From Micromonospora sp. WMMD1102 (GTDB taxonomy: Bacteria; Actinomycetota; Actinomycetes; Mycobacteriales; Micromonosporaceae): a DNA stretch of 64,000 nucleotides. Both the position numbers and the translations under genes were made by a program. How positions within the stretch are numbered: the stretch's first letter is position 1; every line of letters begins with the position of its first letter. Location: NCBI RefSeq assembly GCF_029626265.1, contig NZ_JARUBN010000001.1, positions 1 to 64,000 on the forward strand, written 5' to 3'. Positions 1 to 7,410 of this stretch are shown in pieces. The notes beneath the pieces are model-generated. The model saw only the letters and a list, made by a program, of their open reading frames with translations. It ran no database searches and was not told the origin of the DNA.

Positions 1-23
1 AGGCCATTGAGGAGCGACCGTGA
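1..23 (+). CDS. 3' end of the phage protein whose full copy is at 47704..48027
   Basis: Only the last seven codons and the stop are present because the window opens inside the gene. The sequence equals 48005..48027, so the complete gene is the one read across the unit boundary. Its TGA overlaps the GTG start of the next gene at position 20. Confidence 0.85.
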
Positions 24-259
24 CCCGGCCCGAGGTGACGTACTTCCGCGCCCGCCCCGCCGACCCCGGCGCCTTCAAGGGCCCGCCCCGTGCCTGCCTC
101 CTGTGCCTGTTCGGCCTCTGCCATCGCTGCACGGGCCGCATGGTCGTCCGCGACGTCCACGGCGGCCGGCGAGACGAGGCGTGCGAACACCAGCACCGGC
201 CCGGCCGCGGACCGGTCGCCCGGGTGATCGCCGACATCCCAGTACGGAGCCGGTCGTGA
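20..259 (+). CDS. Small Cys-rich zinc-binding-like protein
   Basis: A 79-residue protein starting at GTG 20, whose start overlaps the preceding stop by 4 nt (GTGA), as is usual along this operon. It carries Cys26, Cys29, Cys34 and Cys37 (two CxxC pairs) plus Cys55/His57, which suggests a structural zinc site. No family is recognised. It precedes, and overlaps by 4 nt, the adenine methyltransferase gene, so the two are probably translationally coupled. It could be a regulator or accessory factor of that enzyme, but this rests on position alone. Confidence 0.7.
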   Translation: MTRPEVTYFRARPADPGAFKGPPRACLLCLFGLCHRCTGRMVVRDVHGGRRDEACEHQHRPGRGPVARVIADIPVRSRS

Positions 260-1080
260 GGCCGCCCGTGCCGTACCACGGCGGGAAGCAGCGGATCGCC
301 GACCAAATCGTCGCGCTGCTGCCGCCGCACGAGCACTACGTGGAGCCGTACTGCGGCGGGCTGTCGGTACTGCTGGCCAAGCCTCGCAGCCGGATGGAGA
401 CCGTCAACGACCTCGACGGCGAGCTGGTGACGTACTGGCGCGTGCTGCGAGATCGTCCCGGCGACCTCGAGGTGGCGGTTGGGCTCACCCCGCACTCCCG
501 CGCCGAACACGTCGCCGCCTTCACTCCCGCCGCCGATGACCTCGAGGTGGCCCGCCGGGTCCACGTCCGACTGACGCAAGGCGTCAACGCCCGACTGCGG
601 CCCACCGGCTGGCGCTGGCATCGGAAGACAGCCGGCGGGTCCACGATGACCGGCTACCTCGCCTGGTACCGCGACAGGATCCCCGCCGCCGCCGAGCGCC
701 TTGTGGGAGTGTCGCTCGACTGCCGCCCCGCGCTCGAGGTGGCGCGCGAGTACGGCACCGAACCGTCGGCGCTGTTGTACGTCGACCCGCCGTACCCGGC
801 CGAGGTTCGCAACAGCAGTAACTACCGGTGCGAGATGTCCGACCCGGCAGATCACCGCGAACTGGCCAAGGCACTCCACGAGTGCCGCGCCGCGGTCGTC
901 GTGTCCGGGTACGCGTGCGACCTCTACGACCGGGAGCTGTACCCCGACTGGCACCGCCACGAGATCGCCGCCCAGACCACGCAGGGCGGCTCAGCGAAGG
1001 CGACCGCCGAGGTGCTCTGGTCGAACCGCCCGCTCGGCGTCCAGGGTGCCCTGTTCGACGTCGGGGGGCGGTCGGCATGA
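256..1080 (+). CDS. D12-class (Dam-like) DNA adenine N6-methyltransferase
   Basis: A 274-residue SAM-dependent methyltransferase of the D12 class, which methylates adenine at N6 in DNA. The N-terminus carries the class-typical Y-H-G-G-K segment. The SAM-binding stretch YVEPYCGG follows, then VNDLDGELV, and the catalytic motif DPPY occurs as 'YVDPPYPAEV'. The chosen GTG 256 start overlaps the upstream stop by 4 nt; the open frame further upstream overlaps another gene and has no conserved content. No restriction partner lies nearby, so it is an orphan phage methylase. It probably protects phage DNA or times gene expression, and it lies in the same transcription direction as the Mom-like gene at 44612. 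Confidence 0.9.
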   Translation: MRPPVPYHGGKQRIADQIVALLPPHEHYVEPYCGGLSVLLAKPRSRMETVNDLDGELVTYWRVLRDRPGDLEVAVGLTPHSRAEHVAAFTPAADDLEVARRVHVRLTQGVNARLRPTGWRWHRKTAGGSTMTGYLAWYRDRIPAAAERLVGVSLDCRPALEVAREYGTEPSALLYVDPPYPAEVRNSSNYRCEMSDPADHRELAKALHECRAAVVVSGYACDLYDRELYPDWHRHEIAAQTTQGGSAKATAEVLWSNRPLGVQGALFDVGGRSA

Positions 1081-1346
1081 CCGAGGGGCCGACGCTGCTC
1101 CCCACCGGCCGGCGCACCATCTGGCGCCAATACCTGGCCGGCGGACGGATCAACGCGGCCCCATGGGAGCACACCCGATCCGCCGGCGGCGTCGTCGGCA
1201 GCTGCCCCTGCGGCGGCTACCTCCGACCCGGCCCGCCGTACTGGATCGACAAACGCCAGTGGTTCCCCTCCACCTGCACAACCTGCGGCGCCGACTCGGC
1301 CGACCCCGGCCCGGCGCCCACCCGCAAGAGACGAGGAAGTAAGTGA
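1077..1346 (+). CDS. Small phage protein with four-Cys motif
   Basis: An 89-residue protein beginning at ATG 1077 inside the stop of the methyltransferase (ATGA overlap). It has a CPCGGY segment near the middle and CTTCG near the C-terminus, a Cys pattern compatible with one zinc ribbon. The tail is basic (RKRRGSK), which could favour nucleic-acid binding. The family is not recognised and the function is unknown. Its tight overlap with both neighbours shows it belongs to the early operon. Confidence 0.7.
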   Translation: MTEGPTLLPTGRRTIWRQYLAGGRINAAPWEHTRSAGGVVGSCPCGGYLRPGPPYWIDKRQWFPSTCTTCGADSADPGPAPTRKRRGSK

Positions 1347-2416
1347 GCGCGCCCTACCAGTTGTTCGACGTCCTGCCGGCACACATCGCCGACGCGCTGC
1401 GCGCCAGCATCGAGCGTTTCGGCGTGCTCGTCCCCGTGGTCCGCGACCAGCACGGCAACACGATCGACGGCCACCACCGCGCCCGGATTGCCGACGAGCT
1501 CGGCGTGGAGTACCGGGTCGACGTCGTCCAGGTCGCCGACGAAGACGAGGCACGGGAGGTGGCCCGGCACCTGAACTCCCGGCGTCGGCACCTGACCGGC
1601 GAGCAGTTGCGCGAGCACATCGTGATGCTGGCGCAGCGCGCCACCCCGGCAGGCATCGGGGAGTTGTCGCAGCGCGAAATCGCGCAGGTGGCAGGTGTCG
1701 CCCCGTCGTACGTCAACAAGGTGCTGAGCGACCCGCAGGTGTTCACCAGTGAACACCTGCCGGACTCCCGACGGGGCGCCGACGGGAAGGTTTACCCGGC
1801 TCGCCGACCAGAGTCCGCCCCGGCCCCGGCACCGCTGCCCACCCCTGAGCCGACCGCCGATGCGGTGGCGTGCGAGGCATGCGGCACCGAACTCCCCGAC
1901 GACCAAGCCAAGGCCGGCTACCTCCGCTGCGACGAATGCGACGGCGAAGGCGACCACTACTCGGAGAACTTCCCCAACGGCCCCGGCCGGTGCGTCATGT
2001 GCCACGGCCGCCCCGAGGACCAGGACGAGCGCGAGACCACCCCGCCGCCGGCCATCGAGCCCGAGCCGGCCCCGGAGCCGCAGTGGTCCGATGACGAGCT
2101 GGCGCTGCGCGCCGAACTCGAGGCCGGCCGCACCGTCGTCGTCTCCCTGCGCGCCCACCACGCCAACCTCACCCGGTGGGCCGACGCCGCCGGGCTGCTC
2201 GTCCGCATCGACCGGCGCACCGACTGGGGCAACCCGTTCGAGATGCCCGCCGACGGCGACCGCCAGACCGTCATCCGGAACTACGCCGACCACTACCTGC
2301 CGCACAAGCCATCACTGCTCGACCGGATCGAATCGCTGACCGGCAAGGCGCTCGCGTGCTGGTGCGCCCCCGACGACTGCCACGGCGACGTGCTGAAGGA
2401 GGCGACCGAGCAGTGA
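1343..2416 (+). CDS. ParB/Srx-like protein fused to a DUF4326 domain
   Basis: A 357-residue multidomain protein. Residues 1-100 are a ParB N-terminal (ParB/sulfiredoxin-type) domain with the GxTIDGHHR segment at about 38-46. An HTH follows at about 107-130 ('LSQREIAQVAGVAPSYVNK'). Cys pairs CEAC, CDEC and CVMC at 177-220 make a zinc-ribbon region, and a Pro/Glu-rich linker precedes a DUF4326 domain at about 262-355 (RIDRRTDWGNPF and CWCAPDDCHGD signatures). ParB-like phage proteins bind DNA and some are nucleases or CTPases; DUF4326 is uncharacterised. The fusion is unusual and could act in replication, segregation or DNA modification. GTG 1343 overlaps the upstream stop. Confidence 0.85.
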   Translation: MSAPYQLFDVLPAHIADALRASIERFGVLVPVVRDQHGNTIDGHHRARIADELGVEYRVDVVQVADEDEAREVARHLNSRRRHLTGEQLREHIVMLAQRATPAGIGELSQREIAQVAGVAPSYVNKVLSDPQVFTSEHLPDSRRGADGKVYPARRPESAPAPAPLPTPEPTADAVACEACGTELPDDQAKAGYLRCDECDGEGDHYSENFPNGPGRCVMCHGRPEDQDERETTPPPAIEPEPAPEPQWSDDELALRAELEAGRTVVVSLRAHHANLTRWADAAGLLVRIDRRTDWGNPFEMPADGDRQTVIRNYADHYLPHKPSLLDRIESLTGKALACWCAPDDCHGDVLKEATEQ

Positions 2417-3180
2417 TGGTCCTGGACGACTTCGTGATGCTCGGCACCACCGTGCCCGAGCCGAACAGCGACGGCCGGGTGTTCGTCTGCTCGGCCGGCT
2501 ACTCGGCCACGCTGCGGAGCCTCGTCCGGGTGTACCCGCTCGCCCGGCACGGCGCCCCCGCCCGCTGGTCGGTCAACACTGTCCGCCTGGAGCGGAACCC
2601 GCGCGACTCCCGGCCCGAGTCCTACCGGCTCGCCGGAGACCGCCGCCCCGGCGTGCACCAGCACATCAACCGGGTCTTCGAGGCGACCGGCACCGTACCG
2701 CGGACCGCCCGCGCCGAGCTGCTGCGCCGCTGCACCGTGTCATCCATCGCCGAGGCGAACGACCGCCGGCTGTCGCTGGCGATCCTGCACGCCGACGCGA
2801 TGGAGCTGGAGTTCGAGCACAACCCCGCCTCCCCGGACTCCCCGCAGCTCGCCCTGTTCGACGTCGGTACGGAGATCCCGGCCGGCGCCCGACGGTTCCC
2901 GTACATCCCGCGCCTGCGGTTCGCCGACGACCGCGGCCCGCACCGGCTGATGCTCCGCGACTGGGGCGTCTACGAGCTGATGCGCAAGCACAACAACCTC
3001 ACCCAGTTGTCGGACACCCAGCGGCGCCGCTACGTCGGCGAGGCTCTCCACCTCGATCCGTCGTGCTCGCTGCTGGTCGGCAACCTCAACAACCAGCGGA
3101 CGGCCTGGCTCGTGATCTCGGTCCTCCGGGGCCTGCGGGCCGCCCCGTCGCTGTTCGACGCGATGGAGACCGCCGCATGA
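2413..3180 (+). CDS. Conserved phage protein of unknown function
   Basis: About 255 residues, with no recognised family. The start is GTG 2413, 9 nt after an AAGGAGG ribosome site and overlapping the upstream stop by 4 nt; ATG 2416 is the alternative. The middle contains 'PQLALFDVGTEIPAGARRFP' and the C-terminal third 'HRLMLRDWGVYELMRKH', followed by Leu-rich segments. There is no signal peptide or membrane span. It lies between the ParB-DUF4326 gene and the replication-initiator-like gene, so a role in DNA metabolism is likely but unproven. Confidence 0.7.
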   Translation: MMVLDDFVMLGTTVPEPNSDGRVFVCSAGYSATLRSLVRVYPLARHGAPARWSVNTVRLERNPRDSRPESYRLAGDRRPGVHQHINRVFEATGTVPRTARAELLRRCTVSSIAEANDRRLSLAILHADAMELEFEHNPASPDSPQLALFDVGTEIPAGARRFPYIPRLRFADDRGPHRLMLRDWGVYELMRKHNNLTQLSDTQRRRYVGEALHLDPSCSLLVGNLNNQRTAWLVISVLRGLRAAPSLFDAMETAA

Positions 3181-3857
3181 CGTGGTTCAAGGTGGACGAC
3201 ACGTTCCACGCACACCCCAAGGTGCTCGCCACCGACCCGGCCGCGCTGGGTCTGTGGGTGGTCGCTGGGGCCTGGTCGAGCGCGCACCTCACCGAGGGAT
3301 TCGTGCCAGACCACGCCTTGCCGCGGCTGCTCCCGGACTCGGTGCCGCTGGCTCGGAAGCTGGTCGCCGCCGGGCTGTGGCGTCGGGTCCGTGGAGGCCA
3401 CCAGTTCCACGATTGGACGGACTACAACCCGGCCGCGAGCGACGTTCGAGCGATGCGCGAGAAGCGCGCGGCAGCCGGGCGGAAAGGTGGCCTGGCCAGC
3501 GGAAAGACCCGAAGCAACCAGGGAAGCAAAACCGAAGCACTTGCTTCGCCAATCGTTGAACCCCCGACCCGACCCGACCCGACCCCTATAGGGGGGCGCT
3601 CTTCGTACGTAGCTAGCGGTAGCGCGCGCGAAGAGCCGCCCCCCTCCCGATGCCCCGAACACCTCGACACCCCGGCCGACGGACCCTGCGGACCATGCGG
3701 CGACGCCCGACGCGCCCGCCAGCAGCACGACCGCGACCAGGCCGCCGCCGAAGCCCGCCGCATCGCCGAAGCACCCCGCTGCCGCAAACACCGCGGCCAG
3801 CTGGCCGGCTCGTGCGGCCCCTGCCGATCCGAACGCCTCGCCCGAGAGGAGGCCTGA
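3177..3857 (+). CDS. Replication-initiator-like DNA-binding protein with tandem zinc ribbons
   Basis: A 226-residue protein. Residues 1-95 ('MTWFKVDDTFHAHPKV...') resemble the N-terminal helix-turn-helix module of actinophage replication-initiation or replisome-organiser proteins. A basic linker (AAAGRKGGLASGK) and a low-complexity Pro/Arg stretch follow. The C-terminus repeats a C-x2-H...C-x2-C unit twice (CPEH...CGPC and CRKH...CGPC), which looks like a duplicated zinc ribbon. ATG 3177 overlaps the upstream stop. The low-complexity stretch is encoded by iteron- and palindrome-rich DNA (3563..3644) that could be the replication origin, an arrangement known for rep genes that contain their own origin. 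Confidence 0.6.
   Translation: MTWFKVDDTFHAHPKVLATDPAALGLWVVAGAWSSAHLTEGFVPDHALPRLLPDSVPLARKLVAAGLWRRVRGGHQFHDWTDYNPAASDVRAMREKRAAAGRKGGLASGKTRSNQGSKTEALASPIVEPPTRPDPTPIGGRSSYVASGSAREEPPPSRCPEHLDTPADGPCGPCGDARRARQQHDRDQAAAEARRIAEAPRCRKHRGQLAGSCGPCRSERLAREEA
3563..3644. other. Candidate replication origin inside the initiator-like gene
   Basis: The pentamer CCCGA is repeated four times (3563-3582). The 12-bp palindrome CCCCTATAGGGG (3583-3594) follows, then a long inverted repeat: arm 3591-3605 pairs with 3629-3644 with one extra base. The 23-nt loop itself contains GCTA-N4-TAGC (3612-3623). Such packing is not needed for the low-complexity protein it encodes. Origin function is inference. 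Confidence 0.4.
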
Positions 3858-3859
3858 CC

Positions 3860-4183
3860 ATGCCCGCCGCCCGATTCGCCGGCGAGTTCCGCGCCCAACG
3901 CTTCCAGCCCGACGCCTACCCGCGCTGGCTCCACCAGACCGACCAGACACCCGCCTGCCAGGGCGCCGACCCCGAGATCTTCTTCCCGGAAAAAGGCCCC
4001 ACCGCGTCCGCACCGGCCCGCGCCATCTGCGACCGCTGCCCGCTGCTGGCCCGCTGCCGCAGCTGGGCGCTCGACCAGCCGACCGCCGACCTGCACGGCG
4101 TGTGGGGCGGCATGACCCAGTACGAGCGCGAGGCGTACCACCGCCGTCTGCGCGCGGCCCAGCGAGCCCAGGAGGCAGCGTGA
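3860..4183 (+). CDS. WhiB-family iron-sulfur transcriptional regulator
   Basis: A 107-residue Wbl protein. The four cluster ligands are Cys33, Cys57, Cys60 and Cys66 (C-x23-CxxC-x5-C), followed by the GVWGG turn at 80-84 and a basic C-terminal tail, the standard WhiB layout. Wbl proteins occur in actinobacteria and their phages, bind a [4Fe-4S] cluster and modulate transcription with the primary sigma factor. The family includes phage members such as that of mycobacteriophage TM4. A GAGAGGAGG ribosome site precedes ATG 3860. It ends the replication block and may adjust host or phage transcription. Confidence 0.93.
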   Translation: MPAARFAGEFRAQRFQPDAYPRWLHQTDQTPACQGADPEIFFPEKGPTASAPARAICDRCPLLARCRSWALDQPTADLHGVWGGMTQYEREAYHRRLRAAQRAQEAA

Positions 4184-4365
4184 CCACCACCGACGACACT
4201 CGCGACCAGCAGCCCGTCACCGTCACCATCACCACCTCCGGCGCCTCGGTCACCATCACCGCCACCGCCGACCTCGACGCGGTCACCGCCCGGGCCACCG
4301 CGATGCACACCGAGGCGCACGGCCGCTGCGTCGCCGCGCCCCGCGACCTCGGGGGCGTGCTGTGA
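4180..4365 (+). CDS. Small Thr-rich hypothetical protein
   Basis: A 61-residue protein starting at GTG 4180, overlapping the whiB-like stop. Half of it is Thr/Val-rich with alternating polar and hydrophobic residues ('VTVTITTSGASVTITATAD'), which predicts a small beta-sheet. A helical C-terminus follows with a single Cys. No family is recognised. Confidence 0.6.
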   Translation: MTTTDDTRDQQPVTVTITTSGASVTITATADLDAVTARATAMHTEAHGRCVAAPRDLGGVL

Positions 4366-4859
4366 CCACCGACGACTTCGAGCGCCGCTGGCGCGCCGCC
4401 GCCAACGCCGACCCGGGCCACGCCACCTACCGCGAGGCCGTGCCCGGCTACCGCCCCGGGTCCGCCGTGGGGCGCCGAACGGGGGCGAACCCGTACCCGA
4501 GTGAGGGTCCGGCCGATCCGGACGCTCTACGGCCCGCTGAGACGGCCGAGCCCTACATCGGCGACCCCTGGACCGCCGAACCCGACGACGCCGCCGTAGC
4601 CGTCGGCCAAGCCGCCGGAACGATGACCGTCGTCTGGCGCCGGCCCGCCGGCCCCCCGGTCACCGTCGAAGAGATTCGCCAGCTGTCCGCCGCGATCGAG
4701 CGGGACCCGGCGACGGACCTCAACGCCGACGCCGTGCGCGACCTCGCCGGCCCGGCCAAGCTCGCCACCGACGACGCCGTGTCCGCGCTCCGCAACGCCA
4801 TCAACAGCAGCGGCCGACTCCGCCGCTCGTGGAGCTGGCGTCGGTGGTGGTGGCGGTGA
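4362..4859 (+). CDS. Hypothetical early protein
   Basis: A 165-residue protein from GTG 4362 (4-nt overlap with the previous gene). It opens with 'TTDDFERRWRAAAN', a helical segment common to small actinophage proteins. An acidic middle is followed by a helical region and a strikingly Trp/Arg-rich end (SWSWRRWWWR). No family is recognised. The cationic-aromatic tail might contact membrane or nucleic acid, but that is speculation. Confidence 0.6.
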   Translation: MTTDDFERRWRAAANADPGHATYREAVPGYRPGSAVGRRTGANPYPSEGPADPDALRPAETAEPYIGDPWTAEPDDAAVAVGQAAGTMTVVWRRPAGPPVTVEEIRQLSAAIERDPATDLNADAVRDLAGPAKLATDDAVSALRNAINSSGRLRRSWSWRRWWWR

Positions 4860-4984
4860 CTCACCCACCGACCCGGCCGTGGGCGCTCGCCTGCGGCATC
4901 TGCCTACGACTACGCCGCGCCGTACGCGGCTGGCTGATCTGCGACCAGTGCGACCGGCCGATCCCGACCGGCAAGGAGGCGTGA
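4856..4984 (+). CDS. 42-residue C4 zinc-ribbon protein
   Basis: GTG 4856 overlaps the previous stop by 4 nt and the frame closes with TGA at 4982-4984. The whole protein is one CGIC-x12-CDQC module, the spacing of a compact zinc ribbon, with basic residues between the knuckles. Proteins of this size are common between actinophage genes. Their role is unknown; protein or nucleic-acid contact is likely. Confidence 0.6.
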   Translation: MTHPPTRPWALACGICLRLRRAVRGWLICDQCDRPIPTGKEA

Positions 4985-4986
4985 CG

Positions 4987-5433
4987 ATGCCGAGCCCCAC
5001 CCCTCGGCGGCCCGCCGACTGCCACCCCGGCAGGCCCAGCCACGCACGCGGCAAGTGCGTCAACTGCTACGCCCGCGACTACACCAGGGCCCGACGGAAC
5101 CACACCACCCCGCCCGGCTGGCGCCCCCTGATCGATCTCGACCTCGGTCACGCCTGCCAGTACGGCTACCACCGGCCCGCTGTGCGCGTGGTCGACGGCC
5201 CGCCGGACCAGCTCGACGGCTGGATCTCGCGACCCCGCATCACCGCCGCCGTCGCCAAGGTGCTCAGCGACGGTGCCGCCCGCACCACCACCGAGCTGGC
5301 CGACGACCTCGGCCTCACCGAGCAAGAGCGCTACGGCCCGCTCGCCCGGGCCCTGGCGCGGATGGCCGAAAGCGGCGACGTGCACCGGCTGCCCCGGCCC
5401 GGCAAATCCACGATCTGGAGGCTCGCAGCGTGA
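4987..5433 (+). CDS. Winged-helix DNA-binding protein with N-terminal Cys motif
   Basis: A 148-residue protein. ATG 4987 sits 7 nt after an AAGGAGG site; an in-frame GTG at 4981 would leave only 1 nt of spacing. Residues 10-35 hold C-H and CVNC elements that may bind zinc. Residues 80-145 form a winged helix typical of MarR/ArsR-like folds ('TTTELADDLGLTEQE', then a wing ending in 'GDVHRLPRPGKSTIWRL'). It is likely a phage transcription regulator or replication accessory. It overlaps the next gene by 4 nt. Confidence 0.65.
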   Translation: MPSPTPRRPADCHPGRPSHARGKCVNCYARDYTRARRNHTTPPGWRPLIDLDLGHACQYGYHRPAVRVVDGPPDQLDGWISRPRITAAVAKVLSDGAARTTTELADDLGLTEQERYGPLARALARMAESGDVHRLPRPGKSTIWRLAA

Positions 5434-6263
5434 TCGAGTGCGCCATCTGCCAGCGCGACGCCGGAACCGCGTACGCGTGCACCGGCTGCGGCGGTCGGGC
5501 GCTGCGGCAGCTCGCCGCCGTTGCCGACCTCACCCCGGCCGCCCGCGCCGTCGCCGCCGGGCTCACCAGCCGGGGCACCACCGTCGGCGGTGGCGGCGGT
5601 CGCGGCCGGCTTCCGCTCGACCTCGGCGCGACCGCCCGGCTCGACCAGACGCAGACGGTGCTGACCGCGCTGGTACGCGAGATCGCCGCCGAACGCGGCA
5701 TCCCGGTGCCGGCCGGCGCCGACCCGCTGGTGACCGCCGCCCGCTGGCTGACCGCCCAGCTCGACTGGCTGCGGCACCGCGCACCCGAGGACTACCTCGG
5801 CCCGACGCAGGCGTTCGCGGACATCAGCGCCGCCGCCCGGGTCATCACCTCCGTGGTCGACGGGCCGGGCGACCGGCGATGGCTCGGCCAGTGCGGAGCA
5901 GAGACCGACGACGGCGAGTGCCGGGCCGACCTGCACGCGCGGGCGTACGCGGCGACCGCGACCTGCCGGGCGTGCGGCGCGGTGGTGGACGTGGCCACCC
6001 GGCGGGCCGAGCTTGGCTCGCTGGTACGCGGCTACTCGTACACCGCCGCCGAGATCGCCGCCGCGTACCCGATCCGGGCCGCGCGGATCCGCCAGTGGGC
6101 GTCACGCGGGCGGATCGTCGCGACGGGCGAGCATCACGGCCGGCCGACGTACGACCTGGGCGACGTGCTGAAGCGGGCCGCGCTGGAGGATGCGCGGCGC
6201 GCCGAGCGCAAGGCTGACCAGGAGCGTAGCCAGTGCGAGGCGGTGAGTAGTGGTGCGGCTTGA
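5430..6263 (+). CDS. Zinc-ribbon / MerR-like helix-turn-helix protein
   Basis: A 277-residue protein from GTG 5430. It begins with CAICQR...CTGCGG, a four-Cys knuckle, and has a central helical region. A second Cys set lies at about residues 150-185 (CGAE...CRADL...CRACG). The C-terminal HTH of MerR/excisionase type is 'YTAAEIAAAYPIRAARIRQW', followed by a charged helix. It resembles DNA-binding proteins found at the end of actinophage early operons. Being the last gene before the late region, it may control late transcription; this is inference from place and domains. Confidence 0.6.
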   Translation: MIECAICQRDAGTAYACTGCGGRALRQLAAVADLTPAARAVAAGLTSRGTTVGGGGGRGRLPLDLGATARLDQTQTVLTALVREIAAERGIPVPAGADPLVTAARWLTAQLDWLRHRAPEDYLGPTQAFADISAAARVITSVVDGPGDRRWLGQCGAETDDGECRADLHARAYAATATCRACGAVVDVATRRAELGSLVRGYSYTAAEIAAAYPIRAARIRQWASRGRIVATGEHHGRPTYDLGDVLKRAALEDARRAERKADQERSQCEAVSSGAA

Positions 6264-6289
6264 CGCGAGATCACGAGGGGTGTCACACT
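6260..6289 (+). promoter_or_regulatory. Weak candidate late promoter
   Basis: TTGACG (6260-6265) is followed after 18 nt by CACACT (6284-6289). The -35 is good and the -10 poor. It opens a 218-nt gap (6264-6481) that otherwise holds only one long hairpin and no gene I can see, and it faces the nuclease-terminase-capsid block. Confidence 0.3.
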
Positions 6290-6411
6290 CGGGTTCTGCG
6301 GATCGACGCTGCCCGGAAACGGGATCCGACCGCATCGCCTGTGTCTCGCCGGGGCGTCGTGTCGGCGAGCAATCGGGACCTCCGCGCATTCGCCCCGGGT
6401 CCCTCACCTCT

Positions 6412-6456
6412 CGCGAAGTAGGCCCCGAACCGTTCCAGCGGTCCGGGGCCTTCGCG
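6412..6456 (+). terminator. Long GC hairpin, terminator or attenuator
   Basis: The core stem 6421-6432 pairs with 6439-6450 around a TTCCAG loop with one mismatch. It is extended by CGCGAA (6412-6417) pairing with TTCGCG (6451-6456) across a 3-nt bulge. There is no clear T-run. It lies 26 nt before the next start codon, so it could end early transcription or regulate entry into the late genes. Confidence 0.5.
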
Positions 6457-6481
6457 TACCCGACTTCAGGGAGTCGAGCAC

Positions 6482-6883
6482 ATGCCCAAGCGTAAGGCCA
6501 CCGGACGCCTCTTCCGGAGTGCGGCCAACAAGTACTACCACCGACAGGCGGCCACCGCCGAGCAAGACCGCAAGCGCCTGATTCACGAGGCGCTGCGCGA
6601 CCTGACCGGGACCGAGGTCATCTACGCGATCCGGTGCCCGGATGGCCTGATCAAGGTGGGCCACACGGCCGACCTGGCGAGCCGGCGTCGCGCGTACGGC
6701 TCCGACCCGTCGATCGTCCTCGCCGTCCGGCCCGGCACGCTGGCCGAGGAACAGGCGATCCACGTCCGGTTGCGCCCGAGTGTTGCGCACGGGCAGGAGT
6801 ACTACCACCCGACGCCCGAGGTGTTGGCCTTCGTCAACGAGATCCGGACGTCGTGCGGAGTTGAGCCCGTGGCGGTGCCGTGA
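6482..6883 (+). CDS. GIY-YIG-like (T5orf172/Mug113-type) nuclease-domain protein
   Basis: A 133-residue protein beginning at ATG 6482. After a basic N-terminal 35 residues comes a compact domain: 'VIYAIRCPDGLIKVGHTADL', a 'RRRAYG' helix, then 'EEQAIHVRLRP' and 'GQEYYHPTPEVLAFV'. This order matches the T5orf172/Mug113 branch of the GIY-YIG superfamily, with the conserved I-K-V-G turn and a Glu in the helix. Such proteins are frequent in phages as single-domain nucleases or homing-type genes. It sits at the head of the late region beside two HNH genes. Confidence 0.6.
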   Translation: MPKRKATGRLFRSAANKYYHRQAATAEQDRKRLIHEALRDLTGTEVIYAIRCPDGLIKVGHTADLASRRRAYGSDPSIVLAVRPGTLAEEQAIHVRLRPSVAHGQEYYHPTPEVLAFVNEIRTSCGVEPVAVP

Positions 6884-7077
6884 TGCCGCAGGGGTACATC
6901 TCCGCCAAGGCGGCGGCGAAGCGACTGGGCGTTGGTCGCGAGCTGATCGAGGGCTTGGTAGCCGGCAAGCAGATCGAGGGCATCGAGGTCGAAGGCAAGT
7001 CTGGCGCCAAGACCATCATGGTGAAGAGCGAGGCACTCCGGGATCTGGAGGCCAAGGTGCGAGGCGCTGCGACGTGA
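6880..7077 (+). CDS. Small helix-turn-helix (excisionase-like) protein
   Basis: A 65-residue protein, GTG 6880 (GTGA overlap) or ATG 6883 start. 'YISAKAAAKRLGVGRELIEGLVAGKQI' fits the helix-turn-helix of MerR/Xis-type small DNA-binding proteins, followed by a wing-like segment ending in a charged helix. In this position, between a GIY-YIG-like gene and an HNH gene, it probably guides or regulates DNA cleavage or packaging. It is unlikely to be the lysogeny Xis, which is a better match at 35985. Confidence 0.55.
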   Translation: MMPQGYISAKAAAKRLGVGRELIEGLVAGKQIEGIEVEGKSGAKTIMVKSEALRDLEAKVRGAAT

Positions 7078-7397
7078 GCGAGGCGTGGCGTGCGCTCGGT
7101 GGACGCAGGCGCACGCTCGCACGCCAGGTGTACGCACGGGACAGGGCCACGCCCGGCTACCTCTGCCACTGCGGACGGCCCATCGACTGGACGCTGGCGT
7201 GGCCCGACCCGATGAGCAAGAGCGTCGACCACGTGCACGAGACGCAGGATGGTGGCGCACTGACCAGCCTGGACAACCTGGCCACTGCCCACCTTGGGTG
7301 CAACAGCAGCAAGGGCGCGCAGCGTAGGCGCGAGCGAGAGCGCGAGCAGCGAGCAGCGCAGGCCGTGGTCATAGCCATCGACCCACGCACCATCTGA
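7074..7397 (+). CDS. HNH endonuclease
   Basis: A 107-residue HNH nuclease. The GTG 7074 start overlaps the previous stop. A Cys pair (CHCG) precedes the HNH core, with His-Asp as 'SVDHVHET', Asn in 'LDNLATAHLGCN' and the closing C-N-S-S-K-G. The C-terminus is very Arg/Glu-rich. Two HNH genes occur within 1.3 kb here. HNH proteins beside the terminase are known to be required for cos cleavage in HK97-like phages, so either could serve packaging; this one could also be a homing nuclease. Confidence 0.85.
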   Translation: MSEAWRALGGRRRTLARQVYARDRATPGYLCHCGRPIDWTLAWPDPMSKSVDHVHETQDGGALTSLDNLATAHLGCNSSKGAQRRREREREQRAAQAVVIAIDPRTI

Positions 7398-7410
7398 TCT
7401 ACGTTTCCGC

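Noticed and set aside
7..255. N-terminal extension of the adenine methyltransferase
   Set aside because: It overlaps the Cys-rich protein at 20..259 and is Pro/Arg-rich shadow sequence. GTG 256 places the start at the family-typical Y-H-G-G-K region with a 4-nt overlap.
6880..7077. Second lysogeny excisionase
   Set aside because: It is a small HTH protein but lies in the late region among nuclease genes, far from the integrase. The protein at 35985 fits the excisionase role better.
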